From: Ciona savignyi
Lineage: Eukaryota; Chordata; Ascidiacea; Phlebobranchia; Cionidae
Length of the DNA stretch: 64,000 nucleotides
Reading direction: 5' to 3'
Assembly (NCBI GenBank): GCA_000149265.1
Contig: CH003368.1
Location: 59,256 to 123,255, forward strand
The position numbers and the translations under genes are program-made. Below the pieces are notes generated by a model that saw only the letters and a program-made list of their open reading frames with translations, was not told the origin of the DNA and made no database searches. Within the stretch, counting starts at the first letter, position 1, and each line of letters opens with the position of its first letter. This document shows, one piece after another, positions 1 to 11,309 of this stretch.

Positions 1-200
1 TAAGTGCGACTCCTTTCATCCAAAAGGTTGTAGGATTAAAACTGGTCTAGAGAGTCGGTTGTGACCTTGGGCAAGGCACTTACACACTGAGAATAGCTCC
101 AGTAACCCGACGATGGACGCGAGGTATTCTGACGATAGCCGGTGTGTTAACCCCCTTGGTTTTCCTATTCACGGAGATAAACATGAATATCCTATCCTAA
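1..200 (+). repeat. tRNA-derived SINE (family A), 5'-truncated copy
   Basis: The copy begins inside the tRNA-like head, at the B-box-like motif aaaggttgtaggattaaaac. It continues with the family hallmark ccttgggcaaggcactta and ends in the tail atgaatatcctatccta. The middle section (proxy phrase: attaatgggttctacc) found in other copies is deleted here. The tail is followed at about 219-236 by its own inverted copy (ataggataggatattcat), so the 3' end can fold back. The same family recurs at 1905, 4195, 4505, 5743, 29892, 41999, 46612, 57180, 57838 and 63417. Confidence 0.75.
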
Positions 201-774
201 ATTGACGTAGGAGGGGGAATAGGATAGGATATTCATTTTGTAATGCTTGTTGCATTGTGCGCGAATAAATTGATACGATCCCGCAATATGTATGATGTTT
301 GTGACGTACCACGTCATAGGGTAACAAACAACACCAAAGCATACTTGATGCAAGTGTTTATGTTTTCCACGTCTATTTCAGGCGTGTCATGCTTGCAAAT
401 TACATAAAAATCCTATAATTTCCAACAAATCTGTGAACCTACCTCTGGACTCCGGGTAATTTACTGTCGTCAGCTGACGGATACCATACATAGATTTAGG
501 AAAGAACATAGAATAATATGTTTGTTTAAGATTTTGCCAAAACGGTAATAAAAAGGAGAGAAAATTTGATTATTTTTATTCATATTTTGTGTAAAATAAA
601 TATATGTTTTAAATAATTGTGTGCACACTTCAAGTGTGCACTCTTGGACGTTTGCACACTGCACACTCAAATATTTGGGTGCGTGCACACTCGAGATCTC
701 GGCGAAAATTGCCATACTTTCCATACCGGCCCCACCCCCTAAAACACCAATACGACAATACCAAGTCACAAAAA
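201..774. other. No gene recognised; short perfect palindrome inside
   Basis: No convincing exon is visible. The only structure is a 10+1+10 base inverted repeat at 621-641 (gtgcacactt, one base, aagtgtgcac), followed by further gcacact motifs up to about 690. The open frames here are short and overlap on both strands, so they are not taken as genes. Confidence 0.5.
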
Positions 775-1075
775 GTGAATTGAACTCCATATACTTCTTT
801 ATCAAATTGTCTTCTCAAATTATTAGTCCCATCTTAGTACGCCTGTTTAACAACTGTATTGCACAAGGTATCTTCCCATCTATCCTTCAAACTGAACTCC
901 CCTCAGGAATGTGGTAATTATATAGGCCTATTTCATTATTGTCACCATTTTCAAAAATGTTTGAAAAGTTCTTGCTTAGACAATTATATGACTTTTTTAA
1001 AAAGCACAACATTTTAACTTCTCGTCAGTTTGGTTTTCGTGAAAATTATTCTACTGCTCTTGCTGTATCAACGCA
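775..1075 (+). pseudogene. LINE reverse transcriptase fragment (Jockey/CR1-like)
   Basis: Translation gives ILVRLFNNCIAQGIFPSIL, then, after one in-frame stop, YRPISLLSPFSKMFEKFLL and ILTSRQFGFRENYSTALAV. These match the order of conserved blocks in non-LTR reverse transcriptases: the thumb-side helix, the YRPISLL block, then the QFGFR block. The stop codon at about 916-918 and the loss of everything after about 1075 make it a dead fragment. The clade is a guess from the YRPISLL and QFGFR wording; it clearly differs from the LINEs at 13.3 and 27.5 kb. Confidence 0.7.
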
Positions 1076-1800
1076 CCCCATTCGTCAAAACTTAGCCGCA
1101 ATAAAGCGTCTAGACTAGGAAATCTTAGCGCTTCGAAGTAATCTGGTAATACAGATTACGGGCTTAGCGCTTCATTCGCTAATCTTATAATACGGCTAAA
1201 ATGTAGTCGCGAAGCAGTATTAAAACTTTTAAAATAGTTTTTAGGTATTAGCGATGGATTTGTATTGTTATTTAAAAAAAAATCGTAGGCTTGAGTTATG
1301 TTAGTATATATTGATGAATATATTAATTATATATAGGTTTTTCTTTATTTTAGTGATTTGATTGGCGGTTTTTAGTTTGTTATCTAGCCTAAGCAGGCCC
1401 AATAAAAAGTGTATATATCAGTACTGCTCTGCCCAATTTACCAATATCTGTACCTGTAAACATAATCTGTTGTACCGGTAGTCGGCCTTTTATAATGTAG
1501 TAGCAACATATAGCTAATTGAGGGTTGGGGTAAGGGTTTCCTGTATTGGCAGTCTAGGCTTATCAAGTATGTAGTGTAGCATGTCTATGCAATTTTTAAG
1601 GTACCTTTGTGTTTCAGGTAGGCCCTGGAAGCCTATTTATTATATGTTTTATAATTTGTGATTTGTTTCATTACACGAGTTAATTATCGGCATATTTTTA
1701 GTTTTATTATACCGGTCTGGTGCACCTGCAGGATTTATTACATTATCAAAAAAGCACTCCAAAGTACCACCGGTAATCAACAAAAACCCATATATGACCA
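1076..1800. other. No gene recognised
   Basis: AT-rich sequence. At 1085-1215 there is a stretch with repeated agcgctt and gcgaagc motifs that loosely resembles sequence near 33,600-33,720, possibly remnants of one element. Nothing coding is visible. Confidence 0.4.
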
Positions 1801-1915
1801 CCACCCCCAGATATGTCTGACCGGTTAGTACGACGTCTTTTCGTTAAGTGCCTTGCCCAAGAACACCACCCCAGATATGTCTGACCGGTCTTTTAGTACG
1901 ACGTCTTTTAACCAA
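1800..1915 (+). repeat. Two direct copies of a ~65 bp segment
   Basis: The phrase cagatatgtctgaccggt followed by ttagtacgacgtctttt occurs near 1807 and again near 1872. Between them is an inverted scrap of the family A SINE (ttaagtgccttgcccaaga). This looks like a local duplication caused by nested insertions. Confidence 0.6.
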
Positions 1916-2135
1916 AAGGTTGCAGATTCAAAACTGGTCGCCAGCTAGTCGGCTGTGTTCTTGGGCAAGGCACTTAACGGACATTGCCTGAACGAACCCA
2001 TGCTGGGTTCAGGCAAAGGAACACGTGTATCATACACAACATACTGCAATACGTAACACTACGGTGGGCGCGATGTGTTAATAACGCTCTTGGTTTTCCC
2101 ATTCAACGGAATAAACCTTATCCTATATAGATTTA
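1905..2135 (+). repeat. tRNA-derived SINE (family A)
   Basis: Shows the B-box-like segment aaccaaaaggttgcagattc, then cttgggcaaggcacttaacg, a diverged middle, the phrase cttggttttcccattcaacg and the tail ccttatcctat. It abuts the 27-30 bp minisatellite directly. Confidence 0.75.
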
Positions 2136-2149
2136 CAACCCTTACCTAC

Positions 2150-3625
2150 TACCTCCATATAATTCTACGACCACCACCCCCATAAATAGATAGATTTACG
2201 ACTACTACGCCCATATAGTTCGATCTGCGACCACCAGCCCCATATAAAGATCTACGACCACCACCCCCATATATTGATGATCTACAACCACCACCCCCAT
2301 ATATTTTCATTTACGACCACCACCCCCATATATTGATCTACAACAACTACCACCACTATATAGATCTATGACCACTGCCCATATTTAGATCTACGATCAC
2401 CACCCCCTTAAGATCTACGACCACCACCCCCCCCCCCCATATATAGAGATCTACGACCACCACCCCCATATAGATCTCTACGACCACCACCCCGGCCCTA
2501 TATCTACGACCACCACCCCAATATGGATCTACGACCACCACCCCCCTATGTGGGAGGGGCAACCACCACCCCCATATAGATCTACGACCACCACCCCCAT
2601 ATATAGATCTACGACCACTACCCCCGTATAGATTCTAGTACCACTACCCCCCGCTATATAGATGTACGACCACTACCCCCGTATGGATTACGACCACTAA
2701 AACCCCCATATATAGAGATCTACGACCACCATCCCCTATATAGATGTACGACCACTACCCCCGTATAGATCTACGACCACTACCCCCATATATAGATCTA
2801 CGACCACCAACCACCCCTATATAGATTTACGACCACTACCACCAAATATAGATCTACCACTACCAACCCCATATAGATTTATTAGCGACCACTACCACCA
2901 AATATAGATCTACGACCACTACCCCCTATATAGATCTACGACCACCACCCCCCTATATAGATCTACTACGACCACCACCCCCCTATATAGATCTACGACC
3001 ACCACCCCCCTATATAGATTCACGACCACTACCACCAAATATAGATCTACGACCACTACCCCCCCTATATATATCTATGATGACCTCTGACCCCCACCAC
3101 CCCCCTATATATATCTACGATCACATAGATCTACGACCACCACCCCACTTATAGATATACGACCACCACCCCACTTATAGATATACGACCACCACCCCAC
3201 TTATAGATATACGACCACCACCCCCATATATAAATCTACGACCACTCACTACCCCCCTATATAGATCTACGACTACCACCCCCATATAATCTACAACCAC
3301 TACCACCATATAGATCTACTACGACCACCACGCCCCTATATATAGATCTACGACCACTACCCCCATATATAGATATACGACCACTACCCACATATAGATC
3401 TACGACCACTACCCCACCCCCCATATATATAGATCTACGACCACCACCCCCCTATATTGATCTACGACCACCACCCCTATATACGACCACTACCCCCGTA
3501 TAGATCTACTACCACTACACCACCCTATAAATTTACGACCACTACCACCAAATATAGATCTACGACCACTACCCCCCTATATGGATCTACGACCACCACC
3601 CCCATATATAGATCTACTAAGTATT
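2150..3625 (+). repeat. Minisatellite, 27-30 bp unit
   Basis: About fifty imperfect tandem units of the form gatctacgaccaccaccccc followed by atatata. Unit length drifts through insertion or loss of C, CTA and TATA steps. The plus strand is C-rich, so the minus strand carries closely spaced runs of 4-9 G, the kind of sequence that can form G-quadruplexes. Short open frames inside are products of the repeat, not genes. Confidence 0.95.
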
Positions 3626-4194
3626 TAACAAATAAAATAAAACAAAGTTCTAAATATTGTTTATAATACAGAATGGAAAAACAAGCTCAAAACAAAAAGA
3701 AGAAATTAAGGCTCACTGAACGGTGGTCGCTGCTTGTTGAAATACTTTTATTGAAAATGAGCAGATTGCACCAGATAAAATCCTGGATATTCTTGCGGTC
3801 CAGAAAAGTGATTTTGAAAGTGATGAATGACAGTTTTGATGACTAGTGACGTTTTTTGTAGACACTGAATGCTTACCAAAATTTAGAACAGAAACAAGCT
3901 TTTTTTTAAAAAAACAGAACCCACGTGGGAGGAGGAGCCATTCAAAACATCGCACATACAGTTGTATTTAAAAATTAACTTTTGATGTTCACACAATTTT
4001 TGTGTTTACTTAAGCGTATAAGCACTAATTTTCAGATACAATATAGTTTTCCATGATATAACACTTATAGATAGCAGTTTGTGATTTTCATGTTTTGTTA
4101 CCAATATGATGATAAATCGCAATGTACTGTGAATATAAAGTTGAATGCAAATGACTGCAGAGGATGGCTTGCTTAGCTTTAGGTTAATGATGCT
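3626..4194. other. No gene recognised
   Basis: AT-rich unique sequence between the minisatellite and a SINE. An 80-codon minus-strand frame at 3713-3955 has no recognisable domain or splice context. Confidence 0.4.
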
Positions 4195-4320
4195 AAAATA
4201 GGATGGATAGGATATTTATTCATTTGCCCAAGGATACAACCGACTAGCTAGCGAGCAGTTTCGTATCTGCAACCCTTCGGCTGGAAGGCGACGCACTAAA
4301 CCAACAGACTAATATGTCGG
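4195..4320 (-). repeat. tRNA-derived SINE (family A), internally deleted
   Basis: Read on the minus strand it has the head (ggcttccagccgaagggttg type), the cgctagctagtcggttgt segment and then directly the tail of aatatcctatcc type. The middle of the element is missing. Confidence 0.7.
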
Positions 4321-4504
4321 ACATCGGGCTGTTTTCTCTTGCGTTTACCCAATACCGCGGCAAGTGTGACAAAAGTTAAAATTACAATATACTACGCAAA
4401 GCTTCATATGTAAATCGTAGGGTAAAGAAAATCAATTGTGGTGTTTGGCAATAAATGGCAAATTATGTTTTAGGTCCGAAGTGATTACGTCTGAATCACA
4501 CGTT

Positions 4505-4620
4505 CCTTTAATTTGGTAGAACCAATCATTCCATTAGGTTCAGGCAATGTCCGTTGAATGCCTTGCCCATGGACACAGCCTACGAGCAAGCGACCAGTTT
4601 GAAGCTGCAACCTTTTTAAT
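4505..4620 (-). repeat. tRNA-derived SINE (family A) fragment
   Basis: Minus-strand copy with the ggcaaggcattcaacggaca block and its flanks. It covers only the 5' half of the element and is separated from the copy at 4195 by about 180 bases. Confidence 0.65.
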
Positions 4621-4646
4621 TTTTTGAAACACGTTTACAGATTTAT

Positions 4647-5710
4647 TATCCAACCATCTACCAATTTTCATATACTTACTGTAACAATTTGTTAATTTAG
4701 GTATCCCAAAGCTGTTTTATTTCAAACCGAGCATATTAAGAATCTGACGTAGTGTGAGTGCGTTAGTGGCGCGCGTTTAAAAAGTAAACGAAATATAAGG
4801 TTAATTTTTTGGGAACAAGATCACAAGTGTGTTATCCAACCATCTACCAATTTTTATCTATTTACTGTAACAATTCGTCGATTTGGGTGTATCAAAGCTG
4901 TTTCATTTTAACCCAATGCGAACATATAGAGAATATGACGTAGTGTGAGTACGTTAGTGCCGCGCGTTTAAAAAGTAAACGAGATATAAGGTTTATTTTT
5001 TGGGAACAAGATCACAAGTGTGTTATCCAACCATCTACCAAATTTTATTTACTTCAACAATTCGTGGATTTAGGTCTATCAAAGCTGTTTCATTTCACCC
5101 CAATGCGAACATATAGAGAATCTGAGGTAGTGTGAGTACGTTAGTGCCGAGCATTTGAAAAGTAAACGAGATATAAGGTTTATTTTAATGGAACAAGATC
5201 ACAAGTGTGTTATCCAACCATCTACCAAATTTTATTTGTTTACTGTAACAATTCGTCGATTTAGGTCTATCAAAGCTGTTTCATTTCAACCCAAAGCGAA
5301 CATATTGAGGATATGACGTAGTGTGAGTACGTTAGTGCCGCGCGTTTAAAAAGTAAACGAGATATAAGGTTTATTTTAATGGAACAAGTTCACAAGTGTG
5401 TTATCCAATCATCTACCAATTTTTATCTACTTACTGTAACAATTCGTGGATTTAGGTCTATCAAACCTGTTTCATTTCAACCCAAAGGGAACGAACATAT
5501 TGAGAATCTGACGGTATGTGCGTGCGCTAGTGCAGCGCGTTTGAAAAGTAAACAAGATATAAGGTTTATTTATTTTTTGGAACAAGTTCACAAGTCTTTT
5601 ATCCATCCATCTACCAATTTTTATCTACTTGCCTTTACAATTCGTTGATTTAGGTCTATCAAATCTGTTTCGTTTCAACCGAAACCAAACAAATTAAGAA
5701 TATGACGTAA
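4647..5710 (+). repeat. Tandem array of six ~190 bp units
   Basis: Units start with tatccaaccatctaccaa (or close variants) at 4647, 4833, 5024, 5211, 5402 and 5600, giving spacings of 186, 191, 187, 191 and 198 bases. Each unit contains gacgtagtgtgagtacgtta and ends with tttaaaaagtaaacgagata and an aacaagatcacaagtgtg block. The last unit degenerates just before a SINE. Open frames across it are coincidental. Confidence 0.95.
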
Positions 5711-5742
5711 AATGTTTTACGAAGTTCGAAAACCATGGCCTT

Positions 5743-6005
5743 CGGCCGGTTAGCTCAATCGGTGGGAGCGACGACGGCCGAAAGGTTGTGGGATCGAAAC
5801 CAGGCGTTGGCAAGACATTTGTGTTTTTGGGCAAGGCATTTAGCAAAGATCGTCTGAATCCAGTGGATTAATGGGTTCTACTAAAAATGAAGGAACGTCT
5901 GCATATATACAACACACTACATTAGCTCCGGTAAAGTAACTTGCCCGTAAGATAACCCTCCTGCGTATTCCCAGTCACCGGGATAAAACATGAATATCTT
6001 ATCCG
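5743..6005 (+). repeat. tRNA-derived SINE (family A), nearly full length
   Basis: The most tRNA-like head in the window: an A-box-like ggttagctcaatcggtggga and a B-box-like ggttgtgggatcgaaacc, about 30 bases apart. Then come gggcaaggcatttagc, ggattaatgggttctact, gaaggaacgtctgc, acaacacactac and the tail aacatgaatatcttatcc. A pol III origin is inferred from the boxes. It is not called a tRNA gene because no cloverleaf acceptor stem closes. Confidence 0.85.
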
Positions 6006-6426
6006 TTTCCATGTCCTCAGTAACTAGTGCTTATGTTATGCAACAAGGTACGAGCTGCTGGAATTACCCAAAGGAATATTAAAAACTTAACTGTCCTTTC
6101 TTTTACCCAAAATACTGTAATAAAATGTGAATATTCCAACAACTAAGCCTGTTGAAATTGCCTTTTCGTCAGGTATCATATTTTAACCGATTCTTTAGTC
6201 CGTCAAAAGAAGCATTGCACTTCAGGCAGTGGGTAAAAACGTTGTAGAAATCTATCCTCACCAGTCCCAACAGATAACATGCATGCTAGTAGTGTCATCC
6301 GCCCTAAGCATTCGTCTGTTGTCCAAGCAAAAAAAACAAAAGAAATGACCAAGAACGTCCTATTTATTTATTTAAATTGGTAGTAGGCAAACGTATTTCG
6401 GTATAATTTACGACCGTGTGATACAT

Positions 6427-6624
6427 CTACAGGCAATCCTGCAGCTGATATTGTAGACGATCGTGGGGTTGGTATCGTAAATGATCGTGGGGTTGATATT
6501 GTAGACAATCATCGTAGGATTGATATTGTAGACGATCGTGGGGTTGATATTGTAGACGATCGTGGGGTTGATATTGTAGACGAACGTGAAGTTGATATTG
6601 TAGACGATCCTGCGGACAATGCAA
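6427..6624 (-). repeat. Minisatellite, 24 bp unit
   Basis: About eight units of gttgatattgtagacgatcg plus tggg (24 bp), with one 27 bp variant. Because 24 is a multiple of three, the minus strand reads as an eight-residue repeat (roughly RLQYQPHD). With no splice signals or flanking coding sequence it is read as non-coding. Confidence 0.9.
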
Positions 6625-6752
6625 AAAAGCAGATTAAAACAATATAATTAATACATTGCATTAGAAATGAAACTTCTAAAATAAATAAACACATACATAG
6701 TTGCAAAAAGGATCTGGTGGACATTATTAAAAAAAAGTAATATAGGACAACA

Positions 6753-6923
6753 CGAAAGAAGGAAAGAGGTTAACTGCTCACTAAAATTACGGAACCTAAT
6801 TTAAACCCTGCCCTAAACACTAATTTCGACCCCAGAACTCTAACCCTTACTCCAATCCTATGTTTAAAACTAACTCTAATGTCATAATCTTTATTTTGAT
6901 GTGCAGTTTCACTCCCTTCTTCC
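6753..6923. mobile_element. Small MITE-like element with degenerate taaccc tract
   Basis: Imperfect inverted ends: gaaagaaggaaagaggttaa on the left and gcagtttcactcccttcttc on the right, which pair over most of their length. Between them lies a run of taaccc/taaccct-like words (ctaacccttactccaatcc). A related tract in the opposite sense (ggttaaggttagagctta) sits at 10,540-10,690, inside the foldback element there. Confidence 0.5.
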
Positions 6924-7670
6924 GTTTAGTTTTCTCCAGTACTATGTAGTATGGATATGCAAACAATAATGTACCATCCCTTTTCAGCTTACTGGTGACA
7001 AACTAATAATAAATGTAATGTTGGGTAATTAACTTACCATTATGAACAAAACAAAACAACTTTGCTCTTTTAAGGTGTAGGTTTAATCTTGTGTGGATTA
7101 CATCCTGCATGGGTTCAACCCTATATGACTTATCATTCTAAAGTCATTTAAATACAAGACCTGTATACCTCAGCATTCAGCTTAGGTCCAGGACCGTGCA
7201 GGCCTTAATGACCGCGCCTAAAGTGAGCTGTCACCATGTACATTGGTTCAGTAAGGCTATATGACAAGTGTTTTATGCTAAGTCTTCAAAATAAAAACGA
7301 AAATACAACGCTCCTGCAGGCGCTTCTGTTACTAATTCACCTCTAAACTGACACATGATTGTATACAATGCATATAGGCACGAAATCTCAACAACGTCAG
7401 TGACGTAATACGGGAAATCCCCTAACATAAATTGAAATGCATATTTGCTCATAACTCTTTAACCAAAAAATATTGGAAGAAACTGGTTTGATTTTTGAAA
7501 TCAGCGTATTTTTTTCCATTTATTAAGATATTCTTAAAATTGACTTCAGTTCCCCTTTAAACTTTCTTGATTTATATAGAACAAATTGCAAATACATTCA
7601 CTAACCAAACTGGGGCCGGGAAGTCAACTTTTAATTACCTCTATTAAAAAAAAAGTATGAATAGCCTTGA
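6924..7670. other. No gene recognised
   Basis: AT-rich unique sequence leading into the 23 bp minisatellite. No exon or known repeat is recognised. Confidence 0.4.
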
Positions 7671-7789
7671 TTGTGTACTAAGCATCGTCCGTCAAATGAC
7701 CCCATAAAAACAAACCATCATTTGTACAAAACCTTTACCAGAATTGACACAGAACATCACTTAGTAGTATTGCTACACAACCTCACCCA

Positions 7790-10148
7790 GTATTGCTTTA
7801 CAATCTTACCCAGTAATGCCGTTAAACATCACCCAGTATTGCCGTACAACCTCACCCAGTATTGCCGTACAACCTCACCCAGTATTGCCGTACAACCTCA
7901 CCCAGTATTGCTGCACAACCTCACCCAGTATTGCTGCACAACCTCACCCAGTATTGCTACACAACCTCACCCAGTATTGCCGTACAACCTTACCCAGTAT
8001 TGCTACACAACCTCACCCAGTATTGCTACACAACCTCACCCAGTAATGCCGTGCAACATCACCCAATATTACCGTGCAACATCACCCAGTAATAAACACA
8101 ACCTCACCCAGTATTGCCGTACAACCTCACCCAGTATTGCCGTACAACCTCACCCAGTATTGCTGCACAACCTCACCCAGTATTGCTGCACAACCTCACC
8201 CAGTATTGCTGCACAACCTCACCCAGTATTGCTACACAACCTCACCCAGTATTGCCGTACAACCTTACCCAGTATTGCTACACAACCTCACCCAGTATTG
8301 CTACACAACCTCACCCAGTATTGCCGAACCACCTCACCCAGTATTGCCGCACAACCTCACCCAGTATTGCCGCACAACCTCACCCAGTATTGCTGCACAA
8401 CCTCACTTAGTATTGCTGCACAACCTCACCCAGTATTGCTACACAACCTCACCCAGTATTGCCGAACCACCTCACCCAGTATTGGCGCACAACCTCACCC
8501 AGTATTGCCGCACAACCTCACCCAGTATTGCTGCACAACCTCACCCAGTATTGCCGTATACTATCACCAAGTATTGCCGTACAACCTTACCCAGTATTGC
8601 TGCACAACCTCACCCAGTATTGCCGAACCACCTCACCCAGTATTGGCGCACAACCTCACCCAGTATTGCCGCACAACCTCACCCAGTATTGCTGCACAAC
8701 CTCACCCAGCATTGCCGTATACTATCACCAAGTATTGCCGTACAACCTTACCCAGTATTGCCGCACAACCTCACCCAGTATTGCCGCACAACCTCACCCA
8801 GTATTGCCGCACAACCTCACCCAGTATTGCTGCACAACCTCACTTAGTATTGCTGCACAACCTCACCCAGTATTGATGTACAACCTCACCCAGTATTGCC
8901 GCACAACCTCACCCAGTATTGCTACACAACCTCACCCAGTATTGCCGAACCACCTCACCCAGTATTGGCGCACAACCTCACCCAGTATTGGCGCACAACT
9001 TCACCCAGTATTGCCGCACAACCTCACCCAGTATTGCTGCACAACCTCACTTAGCATTGCTACACAACCTCACCCAGTATTGCTGCACAACCTCACCCAG
9101 TATTGCTGCACAACCTCACCCAGTATTGCTACACAACCTCACCCAGTATTGTCGTACAACCTTACCCAGTATTGCCGAACCACCTCACCCAGTATTGCCG
9201 CACAACCTCACCCAGTAATGCCGTGCAACATCACCCAATATTACCGTGCAACATCACCCAGTATTAAACACAACCTCACCCAGTATTGCCGCACAACCTC
9301 ACCCAGTATTGCTACACAACCTCACCCAGTAATGCCGTGCAACATCACCCAATATTACCGTGCAACATCACCCAGTATTAAACACAACCTCACCCAGTAT
9401 TGCCGTACAACCCTTACCCAGTAATAAAACACAACCTCACCCAGTATTTCTGTACAACCTCACTTATTAGTGCTACACAACCTCACCCAGTATTGCTGTA
9501 CAACCTCAGCCAGTATTTTTGTACAACCTCACCCAGTATTTCTGTACAACCTCACTTATTAGTGCTACCCAACCTCACCCAGTATTGCTGTACAACCTCA
9601 CCCAGTATTGCCGTACAACCTCACCCAGTATTGCTGCACAACCTCACCCAGTATTGCTGCACAACCTCACCCAGTATTGCTGCACAACCTCACCCAGTAT
9701 TGCTACACAACCTCACCCAGTGTTGCCGTAACCTCACCCAGTATTACCGTACAACATCATCCAGTGTTTCCGTACAACATCACCCAGTACTGCTGTACAA
9801 CCTTACCCAGTATTGCCGTACAACCTTACCCAGTAATGGAACACAACCTCACCCAGTATTGCTACACAACCTCACCCAGTATTGTTGTCCAACCTCACCT
9901 AGTATTGCTACATAACCTCACCCAGTATTTCCATACAACCTCACCCAGTATTTCCGCCCACCTCACCCAGTATTGCCATGCAACCTCACCCAGTATTGCT
10001 ACACAACCTCACCCAGTATTGCTTCTCAACCTCAACCAGTACTGCCGTACAACCTCACCCAGTTTTGCCATACAACCTCACCCAGTATTTCTGTACAACC
10101 TCACCCAGTATTGCTACACAATCTCACCCAGTATTGCCGTACAACCTC
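7790..10148 (+). repeat. Large 23 bp minisatellite (~100 units)
   Basis: Unit acaacctcacccagtattgc plus a variable triplet (tgc, tac, cgt, cgc or cga). The array runs almost unbroken for 2.36 kb. The unit has no stop codon in any plus-strand frame. Since 23 is not a multiple of three, frames pass through all three phases, giving long overlapping open frames (up to 401 codons) with a 23-residue period. Higher-order structure is visible: the variant pairs at 8461/8622 and 8553/8714 are both exactly 161 bp (7 units) apart, and a block beginning gtaatgccgtgcaacatcac recurs at about 8043, 9215 and 9329. Confidence 0.97.
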
Positions 10149-10232
10149 GGACAAAAACAATACCTCGGACAAAAACAAAAAACGGACAAAAACAATATGT
10201 GTCACAATTTTTCAATTGGGACCCATAAATAG
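10149..10232 (-). repeat. Inverted terminal piece of the 335 bp-subrepeat family
   Basis: The motif ggacaaaaacaat is repeated three times and runs into tttttcaattgggacccata. This is the reverse complement of the left end of the element that starts near 11,337 (tatgggtcccaattgaaaaa). The 23 bp minisatellite ends exactly at this boundary. Confidence 0.75.
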
Positions 10233-10965
10233 TGGTGGTTGAACATGTGGTTTGACGGTAGAAGCTGCATGGCATCGAGCAATTCCTATGAGAGAGTGTT
10301 TCATGCGGAACGACAAAATCTTTTTTCTTTTTTTTGGAGGCCGATTCTTCTCTTTTCAAATTGTATCGCCGCGCCCTTGATGATTTTCAAACCGCACCTC
10401 CTTGATCATGATTCAGAAAATTTAGGTTAACTATAAGCGGTATGATAAATATAAAGGCAGCAGGTAGTAAACTGTTATTTACAGATTAATACCGGTATTA
10501 TATTGATACCGGTGCAATGTACAATGACCCCGTTGACTGGTTGGGATTAGTGTTCAGGTAGAGATTAGCGTTAGAGTTGAGATTAGTGTTGGGGTTAAAA
10601 TTAATAATCGTTAGGGTTAAGGTTAGAGCTTAGAATTAGTTTTCACACAAATAGTGTGTGCAGTTTCCCTCCTTTTAGTGTGGTTCCATTATTTCACTGA
10701 TTTCAAGCAATGTCAACTTAGTGCATAGCCCAAGCACCACCGAATAGCCAACATTTGGTTTCGAACCCATCACCTTTCGCCTGACAGTTTGACGCGCTAC
10801 TGGTAGTGGTAAAATATAAGCTGACCGGCGCTGTATAGGTTAAAAAAAGACAAGAATCAACCTCCAAAAAAAGGAAAAAAGATTTTGTCGTTCCGCATGA
10901 ACAACACTCTCCTAGGAATTGCTCAATGCCATGCAGCTTCTAACGTGGTGGACACTGTAGTTTAT
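10233..10965. mobile_element. Foldback / MITE-like element, ~100 bp inverted arms
   Basis: The left arm (10,240-10,350) contains gaagctgcatggcatcgagc and catgcggaacgacaaaatct. The right arm (10,838-10,960) carries their near-perfect reverse complements (agattttgtcgttccgcatg, caatgccatgcagcttc). The loop of about 490 bases includes gggttaaggttag-like sequence and no open frame. The outer edge, tggtggttgaacatgtggtt, resembles the right end of the 335 bp family (gtggttaaacacgtggttga), so the two may be related. Confidence 0.8.
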
Positions 10966-11309
10966 TCGGTTTTTAGTTTTTGACACCATAGATATCTGTT
11001 TTAAATACCTATGCTTACGCGCTAAAGAAATTTAAAAATGGTAAATTTAACTCAAGAAACGGGGAAACGGCAAAACGACAGTCGTTAAAGCACGCCAGAA
11101 AACAAATCAAGCTTAAAATTAAATAATAAAATGGACGCGACCGTATATTTTTCTAAATCCGACTTGTTAAACAAAAAAGTAAGTTATTTTTAACAAATAT
11201 GCCAGTATATATTTAGCTGTAAAAATAAACTTTGCACGCTAAATTATTCAAACATCTCCACGTAATTGCTTTCGTAAACCTAGCGCTTATGGGATCCCAA
11301 TTTATCTTG

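Noticed and set aside
4647-5710. CRISPR-like array
   Set aside because: The repeated part is the whole ~190 bp unit with no unique spacers, and the genome is eukaryotic.
5743-5815. Possible functional tRNA gene
   Set aside because: A- and B-box-like motifs are present, but the acceptor stem does not close and the sequence continues into the family A SINE body.
7671-10242. Long overlapping open frames (up to 401 codons) in the 23 bp repeat
   Set aside because: All three frames are open because the unit has no stop codon; the peptides are pure repeat, with no splice signals or flanking unique coding sequence.
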